64,000 nt of DNA. Origin: an uncultured Winogradskyella sp. (GTDB lineage: Bacteria; Bacteroidota; Bacteroidia; Flavobacteriales; Flavobacteriaceae). How positions within the stretch are numbered: position 1 is the stretch's first letter; each line of letters opens with the position of its first letter. Positions 27,457-36,701 of this stretch are shown here, piece by piece. The stretch is from contig NZ_CANLYI010000001.1 in NCBI RefSeq assembly GCF_947495255.1, forward strand, positions 124,001 through 188,000, in the 5' to 3' direction. The notes under the pieces are model-generated. The model did no database searches. It was not told where the DNA came from and was given only the letters and a program-made list of their open reading frames with translations. Both the position numbers and the translations under genes were made by a program.

Positions 27457-28071
27457 ATGAAAATAAAATCAGCTGAATTTATTGTTAGTAATTCTGAAGT
27501 CGAAAAGTGTCCAAAGGACAACCTACCAGAATATGCCTTTATAGGAAGAAGTAATGTTGGAAAATCTTCTTTGATAAACATGCTTACCGACCGTAAAAGT
27601 TTAGCAAAAACTTCTGGACGACCAGGAAAAACCCAATTAATAAACCATTTTATTATTAATAAAAACTGGTACTTAGTCGATTTACCTGGTTATGGCTATG
27701 CACGAGTTTCAAAATCTTCTAAAAAGAAATTTCAGAAATTTATTACTAATTATTTTGAGCAAAGACAACAATTGGTTTCTGCTTTTGTTTTAGTTGATAT
27801 TAGACACAAACCTCAACCGATAGATTTAGAATTTATGCAGTATTTAGGTGAAAGTGGAATTCCGTTTGCTATTATTTTCACTAAAGCAGATAAGCTAAAG
27901 CCAAAAGCAATTGAAAACCACGTTAAAGATTATTGTGACGTACTTCTTAAAACTTGGGAAGAGCTGCCACCTTATTTTGTGACATCATCTTCTAAGAGTA
28001 TTGGACAAGAAGAGGTGTTAAGCTTTATTGGAAGTACTAATGATGAGATACAACAACTAAAATCTAATTAA
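27457..28071 (+). CDS. engB: Ribosome biogenesis GTP-binding protein EngB (YihA/YsxC)
   Basis: This 204-residue TRAFAC GTPase has the G1 motif GRSNVGKSSLINML, G2 area GRPGKTQLINHF, G3 DLPGYGYARV, G4 TKADKL and G5 TSSSK. EngB helps assemble the large ribosomal subunit. The start ATG is preceded by an A-rich stretch and TGCTTTTG, a near -7 box. The stop overlaps the stop of the convergent permease gene by four bases. Confidence 0.96.
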   Translation: MKIKSAEFIVSNSEVEKCPKDNLPEYAFIGRSNVGKSSLINMLTDRKSLAKTSGRPGKTQLINHFIINKNWYLVDLPGYGYARVSKSSKKKFQKFITNYFEQRQQLVSAFVLVDIRHKPQPIDLEFMQYLGESGIPFAIIFTKADKLKPKAIENHVKDYCDVLLKTWEELPPYFVTSSSKSIGQEEVLSFIGSTNDEIQQLKSN

Positions 28072-29162
28072 GTTTTAACATCTAATGCATCTCTTAACGC
28101 ATTACCAACTAACATAAAAGCCATTACTAAAAGCATAATACATAGTCCTGGTATTAAAGCTAAATAGGGTTTACCTAAAATTATATAATTATAATGGTCT
28201 TTTATCATTGCTCCCCAACTTGCCATTGGTGGTTGTGCGCCAATACCTAAAAAACTTAAGCCACTCTCTATTAAAATAGCAGCTGCAAAATTAGCTGCTG
28301 AAATCACAATTAATGGTCCAAATATATTAGGTAATATGTGCTTGGTTATAATTCTGTAATCATTATAACCCAAAGCTCTTGCTGCAGTAACGTATTGCAT
28401 TTCCTTGGCACTAATAATTTGCCCTCTCACAACTCTTGCTACCTCAACCCACATGGTTAATCCTACAGCAATAAAAACCTGCCAAAAACCTTTACCTAAA
28501 GCTAACGTAATCGCTATAACTAATAACAACGTTGGGATTGACCAAGTAATATTAATTATCCACATAATAAACGCATCTACTTTTCCACCATAATAACCAG
28601 CCAGACTCCCAAATAAAAGTCCAACGATTAATGAAATAAAAACAGCTACAAAACCTATAAAAAAAGAAATTCTAGAGCCAATTAAAACACGACTTAAATA
28701 ATCCCTTCCGTATTTATCTGTACCAAACGCAAAACTTCTACTCTCTATGTATTTTTTATAATTTGAATTTGGAAAACGGGATAAATCAATTTGTTTTTCG
28801 AAGCCTTTTAAGCCATCAGAAGCATATTCAGTATAAGATAAAATGTTATTATTTACTTCATAAGACTGGATAGGGATTTCGGTATCTGTATTATTTTTTC
28901 CGAAGAATAATTTTGAGAAGAAATTTTGATTTGATTCAATACCAGAAGGAATAGTTAGCATTTGCACATCGAAACCGGGTGATTTCGAATGAATAGACAA
29001 ATGCATCTGATTTGCGTTTTTTGAAGCATCTGGCGCAAACACATATGCAAATACTGAAATAATGCCAATACAAATAATTATACACAAACTAAAAACGCCC
29101 CAAAAGTTCTTTTTGAACTTTTGAAGCGCTAATCTTGTAAGTGAATTATTCTTATGACTCAT
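28068..29162 (-). CDS. ABC transporter permease, OppC/DppC type
   Basis: This 364-residue permease has a first helix at about 19-42, a periplasmic loop of about 100 residues, and five more helices. The EAA loop (AARALGYNDYRIITKHILPNIFGPLIV) contacts the ATPase. GTDKYGRDYLSRVLIGSRISFFIG is the usual opening of the OppC core. No partner OppB, ATPase or binding protein is encoded here, so the rest of the transporter must be elsewhere. It follows the prc gene by five bases and is likely cotranscribed with it. Confidence 0.9.
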   Translation of the reverse strand: MSHKNNSLTRLALQKFKKNFWGVFSLCIIICIGIISVFAYVFAPDASKNANQMHLSIHSKSPGFDVQMLTIPSGIESNQNFFSKLFFGKNNTDTEIPIQSYEVNNNILSYTEYASDGLKGFEKQIDLSRFPNSNYKKYIESRSFAFGTDKYGRDYLSRVLIGSRISFFIGFVAVFISLIVGLLFGSLAGYYGGKVDAFIMWIINITWSIPTLLLVIAITLALGKGFWQVFIAVGLTMWVEVARVVRGQIISAKEMQYVTAARALGYNDYRIITKHILPNIFGPLIVISAANFAAAILIESGLSFLGIGAQPPMASWGAMIKDHYNYIILGKPYLALIPGLCIMLLVMAFMLVGNALRDALDVKT

Positions 29163-29167
29163 TATAA

Positions 29168-31309
29168 TTAATCCTCTACAGAATTAATCATAGTACTTTT
29201 TATTCCGTACGACACTTTTAAATCATGGAGTACATTTATAGCCTCTTCTACGTAGACATCTTTTGCTAAACTAACATGCCAACGGTTACGCTTCTCTTTT
29301 AATATAGTGTCCTTATCCATCAACTTTAATTCATATGGCAAAGAATTGAACGTTAAGTTTGTTTGGTACTCAGAAAGCTTAGAAAAACGTTTAGCTTCTT
29401 CCTCATTAATCTGCATTTCCTTTTTATATTCTTCATAATTTAAAGAATAAATTTCACGATCTCTAATTTTCTTAACCCATTGCGCATTTGCATCAATTAG
29501 CTTTAATTGCTCATTTGTTGCCATACGTGCTTTACTCTTATTAATTGTAGCATCGTAATCGAAATAATTCTCCCATTCTTTATAATCAGCTGCATCAATT
29601 TTATCCCAAGGTAATGGGTTGTCTTGATCCTTCTCTCCTATATCAATATAGCTATAACGGTCCGGAACAACCACATCACTCTTAACACCTTCTAACTGTG
29701 TAGAACCACCATTAATCCTATAGAATTTTTGAGTAGTAAATTTAAGAGCTCCCATATCACCATTGGTATTATTTCTTACCATACGGTTTAAATCGAAAAC
29801 AGTTTGTACCGTTCCTTTACCATAAGTTTGCTTACTTCCAATAATAATTCCACGTTTATAATCTTGCATTGCTGCTGCTAAGATTTCTGAAGCTGAAGCA
29901 GATAATTCATTAACTAAAATCACTAAAGGACCATCCCAAACAATAGATTTATCTTTATCTCTTAAAACTTCTTTAGCGCTTCCGGTTTCTCTTACTTGCA
30001 CAACAGGTCCCTCTTCAATAAACAAACCTGCAATATCAACCACTGTTTGTAAAGAACCACCTCCATTATTTCGTAAATCCATTACAAGTCCTTCTACACC
30101 TTCTTCTTTTAATCTTAAAATTTCTTGTTTAATATCTGAAGCTGCATTTCGTTTGTTATAATCTTCAAAATTGATATAAAACTTAGGTAAATTTATAAGT
30201 CCGAATTTTTTTCCGTCCTTTTCAACTATCGACGATTTAGCGTAAGTTTCTTCTAACTCTACAATATCTCTTTTAATAGAAATATCTTGAACGGTACCAT
30301 CCACTTTCTTTAAGGTTAAAGTTACAACTGTTCCTTTAGGACCTTTTATAAACTTAATAGCATCATCTAAACGCATACCTACCACATTTAAAGCTTCCTT
30401 TTCATCTTCTTGCTTCACTTTTAATATTTGATCACCAACTTCTAATTCATTAGCTCTCCAAGCTGGCCCACCACTAATAATTTCGTTAACCATAATGCCA
30501 TCGACTTTCTTCTGCAGTCTTGCTCCAATACCTTCAAATTTACCTGAGATATCTCTATCAAAACGCTCTTTATCCTCTGGTGCAAAATAAAATGTATGTG
30601 GATCAAACTCTTCTACAATAGCATTGATATAAACAGAAAACCAATCTTCACGTCTTCTATCTTCAATGTAATCATACAGCTCATCTAGAGATTTTTTTGT
30701 AGCTTCTCTAGCATCAGATTCTAATTTTTTAGTTGATTTTTTAGTTTTAGACTTTGATTCTTCACCGTCTAAATCAACATATTGTTGAGAAATTGCATCA
30801 TCGTAATTAGCAATAGTGGAGAACTTTAATTGTAATCTCCATCGCTCATTCATCTCTTTCTTACTATTTACAAAAGTAAGTTCTTCATAATCTGCAGAGT
30901 AATCTTCATTTACCGAAAAATCAAACGGTTTAGACAAAATTTTAGTGTAAACCTCTTTTGATTCTGCAATACGTTTTAATAACCGATCATGCGTAAGATT
31001 AAAGAATGACAAGTCATATGCTTTAATTTCATCATCAATTTTATCTCTGTAAGATTCAAATTCTTTTATATCTGAAGCATAGAAATAACGTTTAAATGGA
31101 TCTAGATTATCTAAATAAGATTCAAAAACGTTTGATGAAAAATCATCATTAATATCCTTTGGGTCAAAATGTCCTTGATCTAAAAGATACGTTATCAGTT
31201 GTATTAATAATTTATCCTTATCTGGATCTTCAAACTTCTTACTCGTAAAACTACATGATGCAAAGGCTATTAACAATGCAAGTAGTAAAAATTTATAATT
31301 CCCTCTCAT
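29168..31309 (-). CDS. prc: Tail-specific (C-terminal processing) protease Prc
   Basis: This is an S41 family periplasmic serine protease that degrades or trims envelope proteins from the C terminus. I chose the ATG at 31309, which gives a lipoprotein-like signal ending in IAFASC (Cys19). A longer start at 31351 places charged residues in front of it. The domains are an N-terminal helical Prc domain, a PDZ domain (about 230-320, GIGARLQKKVDGIMVNEI), and the catalytic core with Ser in ELSASASEILA and Lys in GSKQTYGKGTVQ. A C-terminal helical domain follows. At about 713 residues it is of the long Prc type. Confidence 0.92.
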   Translation of the reverse strand: MRGNYKFLLLALLIAFASCSFTSKKFEDPDKDKLLIQLITYLLDQGHFDPKDINDDFSSNVFESYLDNLDPFKRYFYASDIKEFESYRDKIDDEIKAYDLSFFNLTHDRLLKRIAESKEVYTKILSKPFDFSVNEDYSADYEELTFVNSKKEMNERWRLQLKFSTIANYDDAISQQYVDLDGEESKSKTKKSTKKLESDAREATKKSLDELYDYIEDRRREDWFSVYINAIVEEFDPHTFYFAPEDKERFDRDISGKFEGIGARLQKKVDGIMVNEIISGGPAWRANELEVGDQILKVKQEDEKEALNVVGMRLDDAIKFIKGPKGTVVTLTLKKVDGTVQDISIKRDIVELEETYAKSSIVEKDGKKFGLINLPKFYINFEDYNKRNAASDIKQEILRLKEEGVEGLVMDLRNNGGGSLQTVVDIAGLFIEEGPVVQVRETGSAKEVLRDKDKSIVWDGPLVILVNELSASASEILAAAMQDYKRGIIIGSKQTYGKGTVQTVFDLNRMVRNNTNGDMGALKFTTQKFYRINGGSTQLEGVKSDVVVPDRYSYIDIGEKDQDNPLPWDKIDAADYKEWENYFDYDATINKSKARMATNEQLKLIDANAQWVKKIRDREIYSLNYEEYKKEMQINEEEAKRFSKLSEYQTNLTFNSLPYELKLMDKDTILKEKRNRWHVSLAKDVYVEEAINVLHDLKVSYGIKSTMINSVED

Positions 31310-31561
31310 TCTTTTTGTTTTTAATTTGGTAAAAGTGTGTTTGTCATTCACCTTAATTCTTCAATTGAATGCTCCTCTATGGCTTAACTCACTTTTCTTT
31401 TTATTTATACTCTTATTAAGTAGGCTTTCAATTTTTCACTAAAATAGAAGAAAAAACCGTGCCATAAAAAATAGAGGCACTAATTTTTTGTTAAACCTAA
31501 TAAATACTATTAAACGATAGCTTTTTTAGTATTTTTACAACTCATTAAACCTTTGTACTAA

Positions 31562-32335
31562 ATGTCTACACGTCCTTTAATTTTAGTTACTAACGATGAT
31601 GGCATCACAGCTCCAGGAATTAGAACCTTAATTTCTGTTATGAATACCATAGGCGATGTTGTTGTGGTTGCTCCGGATAGTCCGCAAAGCGCCATGGGAC
31701 ATGCCATTACCATCAATTCCACCTTACATATGGAAAAAGTAACAATTGATGGTAAACAACCTGAATATAGTTGTTCTGGCACACCTGCAGACTGCGTAAA
31801 ACTAGCTGTAAATGAAATTTTAGAAAGACGACCAGATATTTGTGTTTCTGGAATAAATCATGGTTCAAATTCTTCTATAAATGTAATTTATTCTGGAACA
31901 ATGAGCGCAGCCCTAGAAGCTGGCATTGAAGGCATACCAGCTATTGGGTTTTCACTTTTAGATTATAATTGGAATGCAAATTTTGAGCATTGTAAATCTT
32001 TTATTGAAACGATAACAAGACAAGTTTTAGAGCATGGCTTACCAGATGGCGTTGTTTTAAATGTTAATCTACCGAATCTAGAAAAAAAAGCCATAAAAGG
32101 AATTAAAATCTGCCGACAAGCTAAAGCCAATTGGAAAGAAGAATTTGACAAACGCACCAACCCAATGGGACGCGATTACTACTGGTTAACAGGGAAATTT
32201 GTAAATATGGACCAAGGAGAAGACACAGATGAATGGGCTTTAGAACATGGTTATGTTTCAGTTGTACCAGTACATTTTGATTTAACGGCTCATCACACCA
32301 TTCAGAAACTGAATACTTGGAAACTAAATCCGTAA
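31562..32335 (+). CDS. surE: 5'/3'-nucleotidase SurE
   Basis: SurE is a metal-dependent phosphatase acting on nucleoside monophosphates. The metal site TNDDGITAPGI lies near residue 10, with further conserved parts VVAPDSPQSAMGHAIT, SGTPADCV and VSGINHGSNSSINVIYSGTMSAALEA. It has 257 residues, near family length. It begins a plus-strand run with lpxB 17 bases downstream and an NlpC/P60 gene after that. Confidence 0.96.
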   Translation: MSTRPLILVTNDDGITAPGIRTLISVMNTIGDVVVVAPDSPQSAMGHAITINSTLHMEKVTIDGKQPEYSCSGTPADCVKLAVNEILERRPDICVSGINHGSNSSINVIYSGTMSAALEAGIEGIPAIGFSLLDYNWNANFEHCKSFIETITRQVLEHGLPDGVVLNVNLPNLEKKAIKGIKICRQAKANWKEEFDKRTNPMGRDYYWLTGKFVNMDQGEDTDEWALEHGYVSVVPVHFDLTAHHTIQKLNTWKLNP

Positions 32336-32352
32336 AAAAGACTTAAAACCAC

Positions 32353-33474
32353 ATGAAATATTATATCATTTCGGGAGAAGCTTCAGGCGATTTACATGGT
32401 TCTAACCTTATGAAAGCATTGTTTAAACAAGATGAACAAGCTGACATTAGATTTTGGGGAGGCGACCTTATGCAAAGTGTTGGTGGCGAAATGGTAATGC
32501 ATTATAAAGAGCGTCAATTTATGGGTTTTGCAGAAGTGATTCTAAATCTTAGAAAAGTTTTAGGACACATGAAATTTTGTAAAGCTGATATTGAAAAGTT
32601 TAAACCAGATGTCATTATTTTTATTGACAATTCTGGTTTTAATCTTAGAATCGCAAAATGGGCAAAAGCACTAAATTATAAAACTCATTATTACATTTCC
32701 CCTCAAGTTTGGGCCTCTAGAGCGAGTAGAGTTGAAAAGATAAAACAAGATATAGATGTTATGTATTGCATCCTTCCTTTTGAAAAGGAGTTTTACAAAA
32801 AATATGATTATGATGTTAATTTTGTTGGTCATCCTTTAATTGATGCAATTGCAGATAGACCTCAAGTTGATGAACAAAGCTTTAGAAAAGAGCATAATCT
32901 TAGCGACCAACCTATTATTGCTTTATTACCTGGAAGTCGCAAACAAGAAATTACAAAAATGCTTGGTGTTATGCTGAGTTTGGTAGATGGTTTTAAAGAT
33001 TATCAGTTTGTTATTGCAGGTGCTCCTAGTCAGGATTTTGATTTTTACAAAACCTTTATAAAGAAAGCCAACATTAAGTTTATATCTAATAAAACTTATG
33101 ATTTACTCAGTATTTCATCAGCTGCCTTAGTCACTTCAGGTACCGCAACTTTAGAAACAGCATTATTTAAAGTTCCGCAAGTAGTGTGTTATAAAGCGAG
33201 TTCTATTTCTTATCAAATTGCTAAACGCATTATTACATTGAAATATATTTCGTTAGTGAATTTAATTATGGACCGCGAAGTAGTAACTGAACTGATTCAA
33301 GGTGATTTAAATAAAAAACGACTTAAAAAAGAATTAACTGCTATTTTAGATACCGACAAACGCGAACAACTTTTCTTAGATTATTATGAATTAGAAAAGA
33401 AACTTGGAGGACGAGGGGCTAGTGAAAATACAGCTAAGTTGATTTATAATGCTGTAAAAAAGAAGGAAGACTAA
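32353..33474 (+). CDS. lpxB: Lipid-A-disaccharide synthase
   Basis: LpxB joins UDP-diacylglucosamine and lipid X in lipid A synthesis at the inner membrane. The 373-residue GT19 enzyme opens with IISGEASGDLHGSNLM and carries YYISPQVWASRASRVEKIKQ, FVGHPLIDA, LLPGSRKQEI and TSGTATLETAL. Placement after surE is the usual flavobacterial order. Confidence 0.96.
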   Translation: MKYYIISGEASGDLHGSNLMKALFKQDEQADIRFWGGDLMQSVGGEMVMHYKERQFMGFAEVILNLRKVLGHMKFCKADIEKFKPDVIIFIDNSGFNLRIAKWAKALNYKTHYYISPQVWASRASRVEKIKQDIDVMYCILPFEKEFYKKYDYDVNFVGHPLIDAIADRPQVDEQSFRKEHNLSDQPIIALLPGSRKQEITKMLGVMLSLVDGFKDYQFVIAGAPSQDFDFYKTFIKKANIKFISNKTYDLLSISSAALVTSGTATLETALFKVPQVVCYKASSISYQIAKRIITLKYISLVNLIMDREVVTELIQGDLNKKRLKKELTAILDTDKREQLFLDYYELEKKLGGRGASENTAKLIYNAVKKKED

Positions 33475-33484
33475 AATACTTTAA

Positions 33485-33994
33485 ATGAAGAAACTATTAC
33501 CAATTATATTATTACTTTTAATTGCAACTAGCTGTAAATCTAAAAAAACGGCTTCAAGTAAAACAAAGCAAACACACACAGTTAAAGTAAAGACAACAGA
33601 AAAAGCAACTAAAGAAGCTGAATCTATTGTAAAATACGCAAAGACCTTTGATGGCACACGTTACAAATATGGAGGAACCACAAAAAAAGGTATGGATTGT
33701 TCTGGCTTAATCTATGTAAGTTACAGCAAACATAATGTTAGCTTACCAAGAACCACATCTGGATTAAAAAGCACAGGCGATTGGATAGATGTAAAAGAAG
33801 TTAATGTTGGTGATTTGGTGTTTTTTGCCACAAAAAAGAATAGTCGTAAAGTAAATCACGTTGGTATTGTTACAAGCGTTAGAACTGGAAATGTAGAGTT
33901 TATACATGCCTCTAGCAGTAGGGGTGTTATGATATCGTCGCTAGCAGAAAAGTACTGGTATTTCTCTTTTGTGCAAGCCAGACGCGTTTTATAA
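33485..33994 (+). CDS. NlpC/P60 family C40 peptidase, lipoprotein
   Basis: A lipoprotein signal ends in LLIATSC (Cys17). A Lys/Thr-rich linker follows, and then an NlpC/P60 domain with catalytic Cys72 (GMDCSGL), His125 (NHVGIV) and third residue His141 (FIHASSSRGV). Enzymes of this family cut peptidoglycan stem peptides; this one should be periplasmic and membrane-bound. It lies ten bases after lpxB and 32 before comEC, so it is probably in the surE-lpxB-comEC transcript. Confidence 0.92.
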   Translation: MKKLLPIILLLLIATSCKSKKTASSKTKQTHTVKVKTTEKATKEAESIVKYAKTFDGTRYKYGGTTKKGMDCSGLIYVSYSKHNVSLPRTTSGLKSTGDWIDVKEVNVGDLVFFATKKNSRKVNHVGIVTSVRTGNVEFIHASSSRGVMISSLAEKYWYFSFVQARRVL

Positions 33995-34026
33995 ATACTT
34001 TTTATTTATATTAGTAACTCATTATC

Positions 34027-36057
34027 ATGAAGTTACTAAATTTTACATTCATAAAACTGACCTTTTGCTTGGTTGTCGGAATTATTTTAGCTCACTACTT
34101 AAAGCTAAATTTCTATATAGTTTTATATTCTACTTTAGTTCTCGTTTCCATTGTTGGTATTTATTCATTTCTCTTAAAATCTAAAATATATCGTTCACCA
34201 CTTTTTGGAATTCTGGCCTTTTTATCTATGGTTGGTGTTGGAATTATCTCTTACCAACTTCAAGATGAAACACAACGACCTAACCATTATACAAACTTAG
34301 ATACTTCTAAAAACTATAATACCATTGTTTTTCAAATTGAAGAACGCTTAAAACGTGATTCTTATAATGACAAATACATTGTTTCGGTTAAATCAATTAA
34401 CGACCAAAAGGCTTTAGGGCATCTATTGATTAACATAAAACAAGACAGTCTTTCAAAACCTTATAATATTGATGACGTTTTCCTTGTATTATCAGAACTA
34501 AAAGATATTCAAAAACCTTTAAATCCATTTCAATTTGATTATAGTCAATATTTAGAATTGAAACAGGTCTATCATCAGTTGTATTTAACTCCTAGAAATA
34601 TTTTACAGCTTTCAAACTCCAAGTCTACCCTTTCTGGTTATGCTGATCAACTAAGGACTAAGATTAACTTAAAACTTATAGAAGCCGGTTTTAAAGGGGA
34701 TGAGCTGAGTATTATTAATGCCCTTTTACTTGGACAACGCCAAACCATTGATAAAACTATCTATAATAATTATGTGAATTCAGGTACAATTCACATTTTA
34801 GCAATTTCTGGTTTACATATTGGCATCATTCTATGGATTCTTAATTTTATATTCAGACCACTACTCTATTTAAAATATGGTCATTTTTTAAGACCTATAA
34901 TTTTAGTTACTATACTCTGGAGTTTTGCAATAATCGCAGGTTTATCTCCTTCTGTAACAAGAGCTGTTACTATGTTTAGTATTATTAGTATCGCAATGCA
35001 CCTAAAGCGACCTACTAATATTTACAACACTTTAACGCTTTCTGCTTTTGTGATTTTATTATTTAAACCTACTTTTTTGTTTTCTGTAGGGTTTCAAATG
35101 AGCTATTTAGCCGTTATAGGAATTGTAAGTGTACAGCCCATTATTTATCGATTATGGAAACCTAAATATATAATTCCAGATAAATTATGGCAGATTTTTA
35201 CCGTAACCTTAGCTGCACAAGCAGGTGTTGTGCCTATAAGCTTGTTCTATTTCCATCAATTCCCTGGCTTGTTTTTTATTTCTAATATTGTTGTGATTCC
35301 TTTTTTAGGTTTAATTCTAGGTCTTGGATTAGTTATTATAGTATTTGCTTTAATTGGTTTTCTGCCACAACCTATTGTTTCCATTTATAGCTATATCATT
35401 GAAAATTTGAATAATTTTATTGCTTGGGTAGCACAATTTAAAGACTTTTTATTTAGAGATATTCCGTTTACATTAACCCAAGCTATTATTGCTTATTTTA
35501 TAATTATTGCTATAGTACAAGTTTATAAAAATCGAAATTTTAAATGGACAGTAGTAAGTCTAATTGCAATATTAACACTTCAAGGGGTTTACTTTTATAA
35601 TAATCATCAAACTCAGAATAAAGAATTCATTGTTTTCAACAAGAGTCGTTATTCTATGATTGGAATAAAAGAGAATGAAGAATTAACGATGTTTCACAAT
35701 TTAGATTCCATTCAACTCGAATCAAATCATGCTATAAAAAATTATAAGGTTGGTAAATCCATAGATGTTTTAATTAGTGATAGTTTACAATCCGTTTATC
35801 AATACAACGATAAGGTTATTCTAGTTATAGATAGTTTAGCCGTTTATAAGAATATTACGTTTCAACCTCATTACATCTTATTACGAAACTCACCCAAATT
35901 AAATCTAAACAGGCTTATAGACAGTTTAAAACCGCAACAAATCATTGCGGACGCAAGTAATTACAAATCGTATTTAAACCGCTGGAAGGCCACTTGTAAG
36001 CATAAAAAAATCCCTTTCCATCAAACGAGCGAAAAGGGAGCCTTTATTATTAAATAA
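34027..36057 (+). CDS. comEC: ComEC/Rec2 family competence protein
   Basis: This 676-residue polytopic protein has two N-terminal helices, an OB-like periplasmic part (about 75-190), and the Competence domain (LSIINALLLGQRQTIDKTIYNNYVNSGTIHILAISGLHIGII). About eight further helices follow. ComEC forms the channel for single-stranded DNA uptake. The C-terminal roughly 150 residues are short and lack the full His/Asp motifs of the metallo-beta-lactamase-like domain of longer ComEC proteins, as in many Bacteroidota. It ends ten bases before the convergent thioredoxin gene. Confidence 0.92.
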   Translation: MKLLNFTFIKLTFCLVVGIILAHYLKLNFYIVLYSTLVLVSIVGIYSFLLKSKIYRSPLFGILAFLSMVGVGIISYQLQDETQRPNHYTNLDTSKNYNTIVFQIEERLKRDSYNDKYIVSVKSINDQKALGHLLINIKQDSLSKPYNIDDVFLVLSELKDIQKPLNPFQFDYSQYLELKQVYHQLYLTPRNILQLSNSKSTLSGYADQLRTKINLKLIEAGFKGDELSIINALLLGQRQTIDKTIYNNYVNSGTIHILAISGLHIGIILWILNFIFRPLLYLKYGHFLRPIILVTILWSFAIIAGLSPSVTRAVTMFSIISIAMHLKRPTNIYNTLTLSAFVILLFKPTFLFSVGFQMSYLAVIGIVSVQPIIYRLWKPKYIIPDKLWQIFTVTLAAQAGVVPISLFYFHQFPGLFFISNIVVIPFLGLILGLGLVIIVFALIGFLPQPIVSIYSYIIENLNNFIAWVAQFKDFLFRDIPFTLTQAIIAYFIIIAIVQVYKNRNFKWTVVSLIAILTLQGVYFYNNHQTQNKEFIVFNKSRYSMIGIKENEELTMFHNLDSIQLESNHAIKNYKVGKSIDVLISDSLQSVYQYNDKVILVIDSLAVYKNITFQPHYILLRNSPKLNLNRLIDSLKPQQIIADASNYKSYLNRWKATCKHKKIPFHQTSEKGAFIIK

Positions 36058-36066
36058 TTCTGTGTT

Positions 36067-36618
36067 TTATTCTTCGAACTCAGCTTCAAACGACTTTACA
36101 TATTCGCTAAATTGTTCTTGCGTTGTCATTTCCTTATACTTATCAGTTTCAAAAATTTTTAAGTACAATTCTAACTGCTGTGGTTTTAGATAGCCTTGAA
36201 TAGGTGCAATTACGTTTCCTTCTTCATCAAAAAATACCATTGTTGGATACGCTTTAATTTGTAAATATCTTGAAAACTCATGAGCACCATTTCTACTATT
36301 AGCTTTAGATGCGTCATAGTTTGGATTAGTATACGTATTATCTTTATACGTTATTTCTTCATTCCCTTCAGCATTAAATTTCACAGCATAAAAGTGTTCA
36401 TTAACATATGCAGCTACATCTTTGTTATGAAATGTATTCTTATCTAACATTTTACAAGGACCACACCAATTGGTATATACATCCATAAAAATCTTTTTAG
36501 GTTCCTTCTTCTGAAGCTCTAATGCTTCTTCCATAGTTACCCAATTAATGTCTTGTGCTATTGCTGATATTGAAAAAGCAAAAATTGCGATTAGTCCTAA
36601 AGTTATTTTTTTCGTCAT
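36067..36618 (-). CDS. Periplasmic thioredoxin-family protein
   Basis: This 183-residue protein has a cleavable signal peptide (cut likely after SAIA, residue 21). The thioredoxin fold has Cys52 and Cys55 in WCGPC, an insertion (about 75-105, GNEEITYKDNTYTNP) and the cis-proline motif in IKAYPTMVFFDEEG. The C-terminal tail is acidic. It is likely a periplasmic disulfide reductase of the DUF255/DsbD-tail type. It stands as a single gene after a terminator that closes the upstream POT operon. Confidence 0.9.
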   Translation of the reverse strand: MTKKITLGLIAIFAFSISAIAQDINWVTMEEALELQKKEPKKIFMDVYTNWCGPCKMLDKNTFHNKDVAAYVNEHFYAVKFNAEGNEEITYKDNTYTNPNYDASKANSRNGAHEFSRYLQIKAYPTMVFFDEEGNVIAPIQGYLKPQQLELYLKIFETDKYKEMTTQEQFSEYVKSFEAEFEE

Positions 36619-36654
36619 ACTAGATTTGTTGCAAATAATGAGCCGAACTTACAA

Positions 36655-36680
36655 AAAATGCTCCTAAAAAGGAGCATTTT
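36655..36680 (-). terminator. Rho-independent terminator after the POT transporter genes
   Basis: AAAATGCTCCT (36655-36665) pairs with AGGAGCATTTT (36670-36680) in an 11-bp stem with a four-base loop, followed on the minus strand by a T-run. It lies 22 bases after the stop of the 36702-38486 gene. Confidence 0.88.
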
Positions 36681-36701
36681 AGATATTTTTAACGGTTTAC
36701 G

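Noticed and set aside
34027..36057. ComEC as truncated because it lacks a full metallo-beta-lactamase domain
   Set aside because: Short ComEC proteins without a complete domain are usual in Bacteroidota, and no frame continues beyond the stop.
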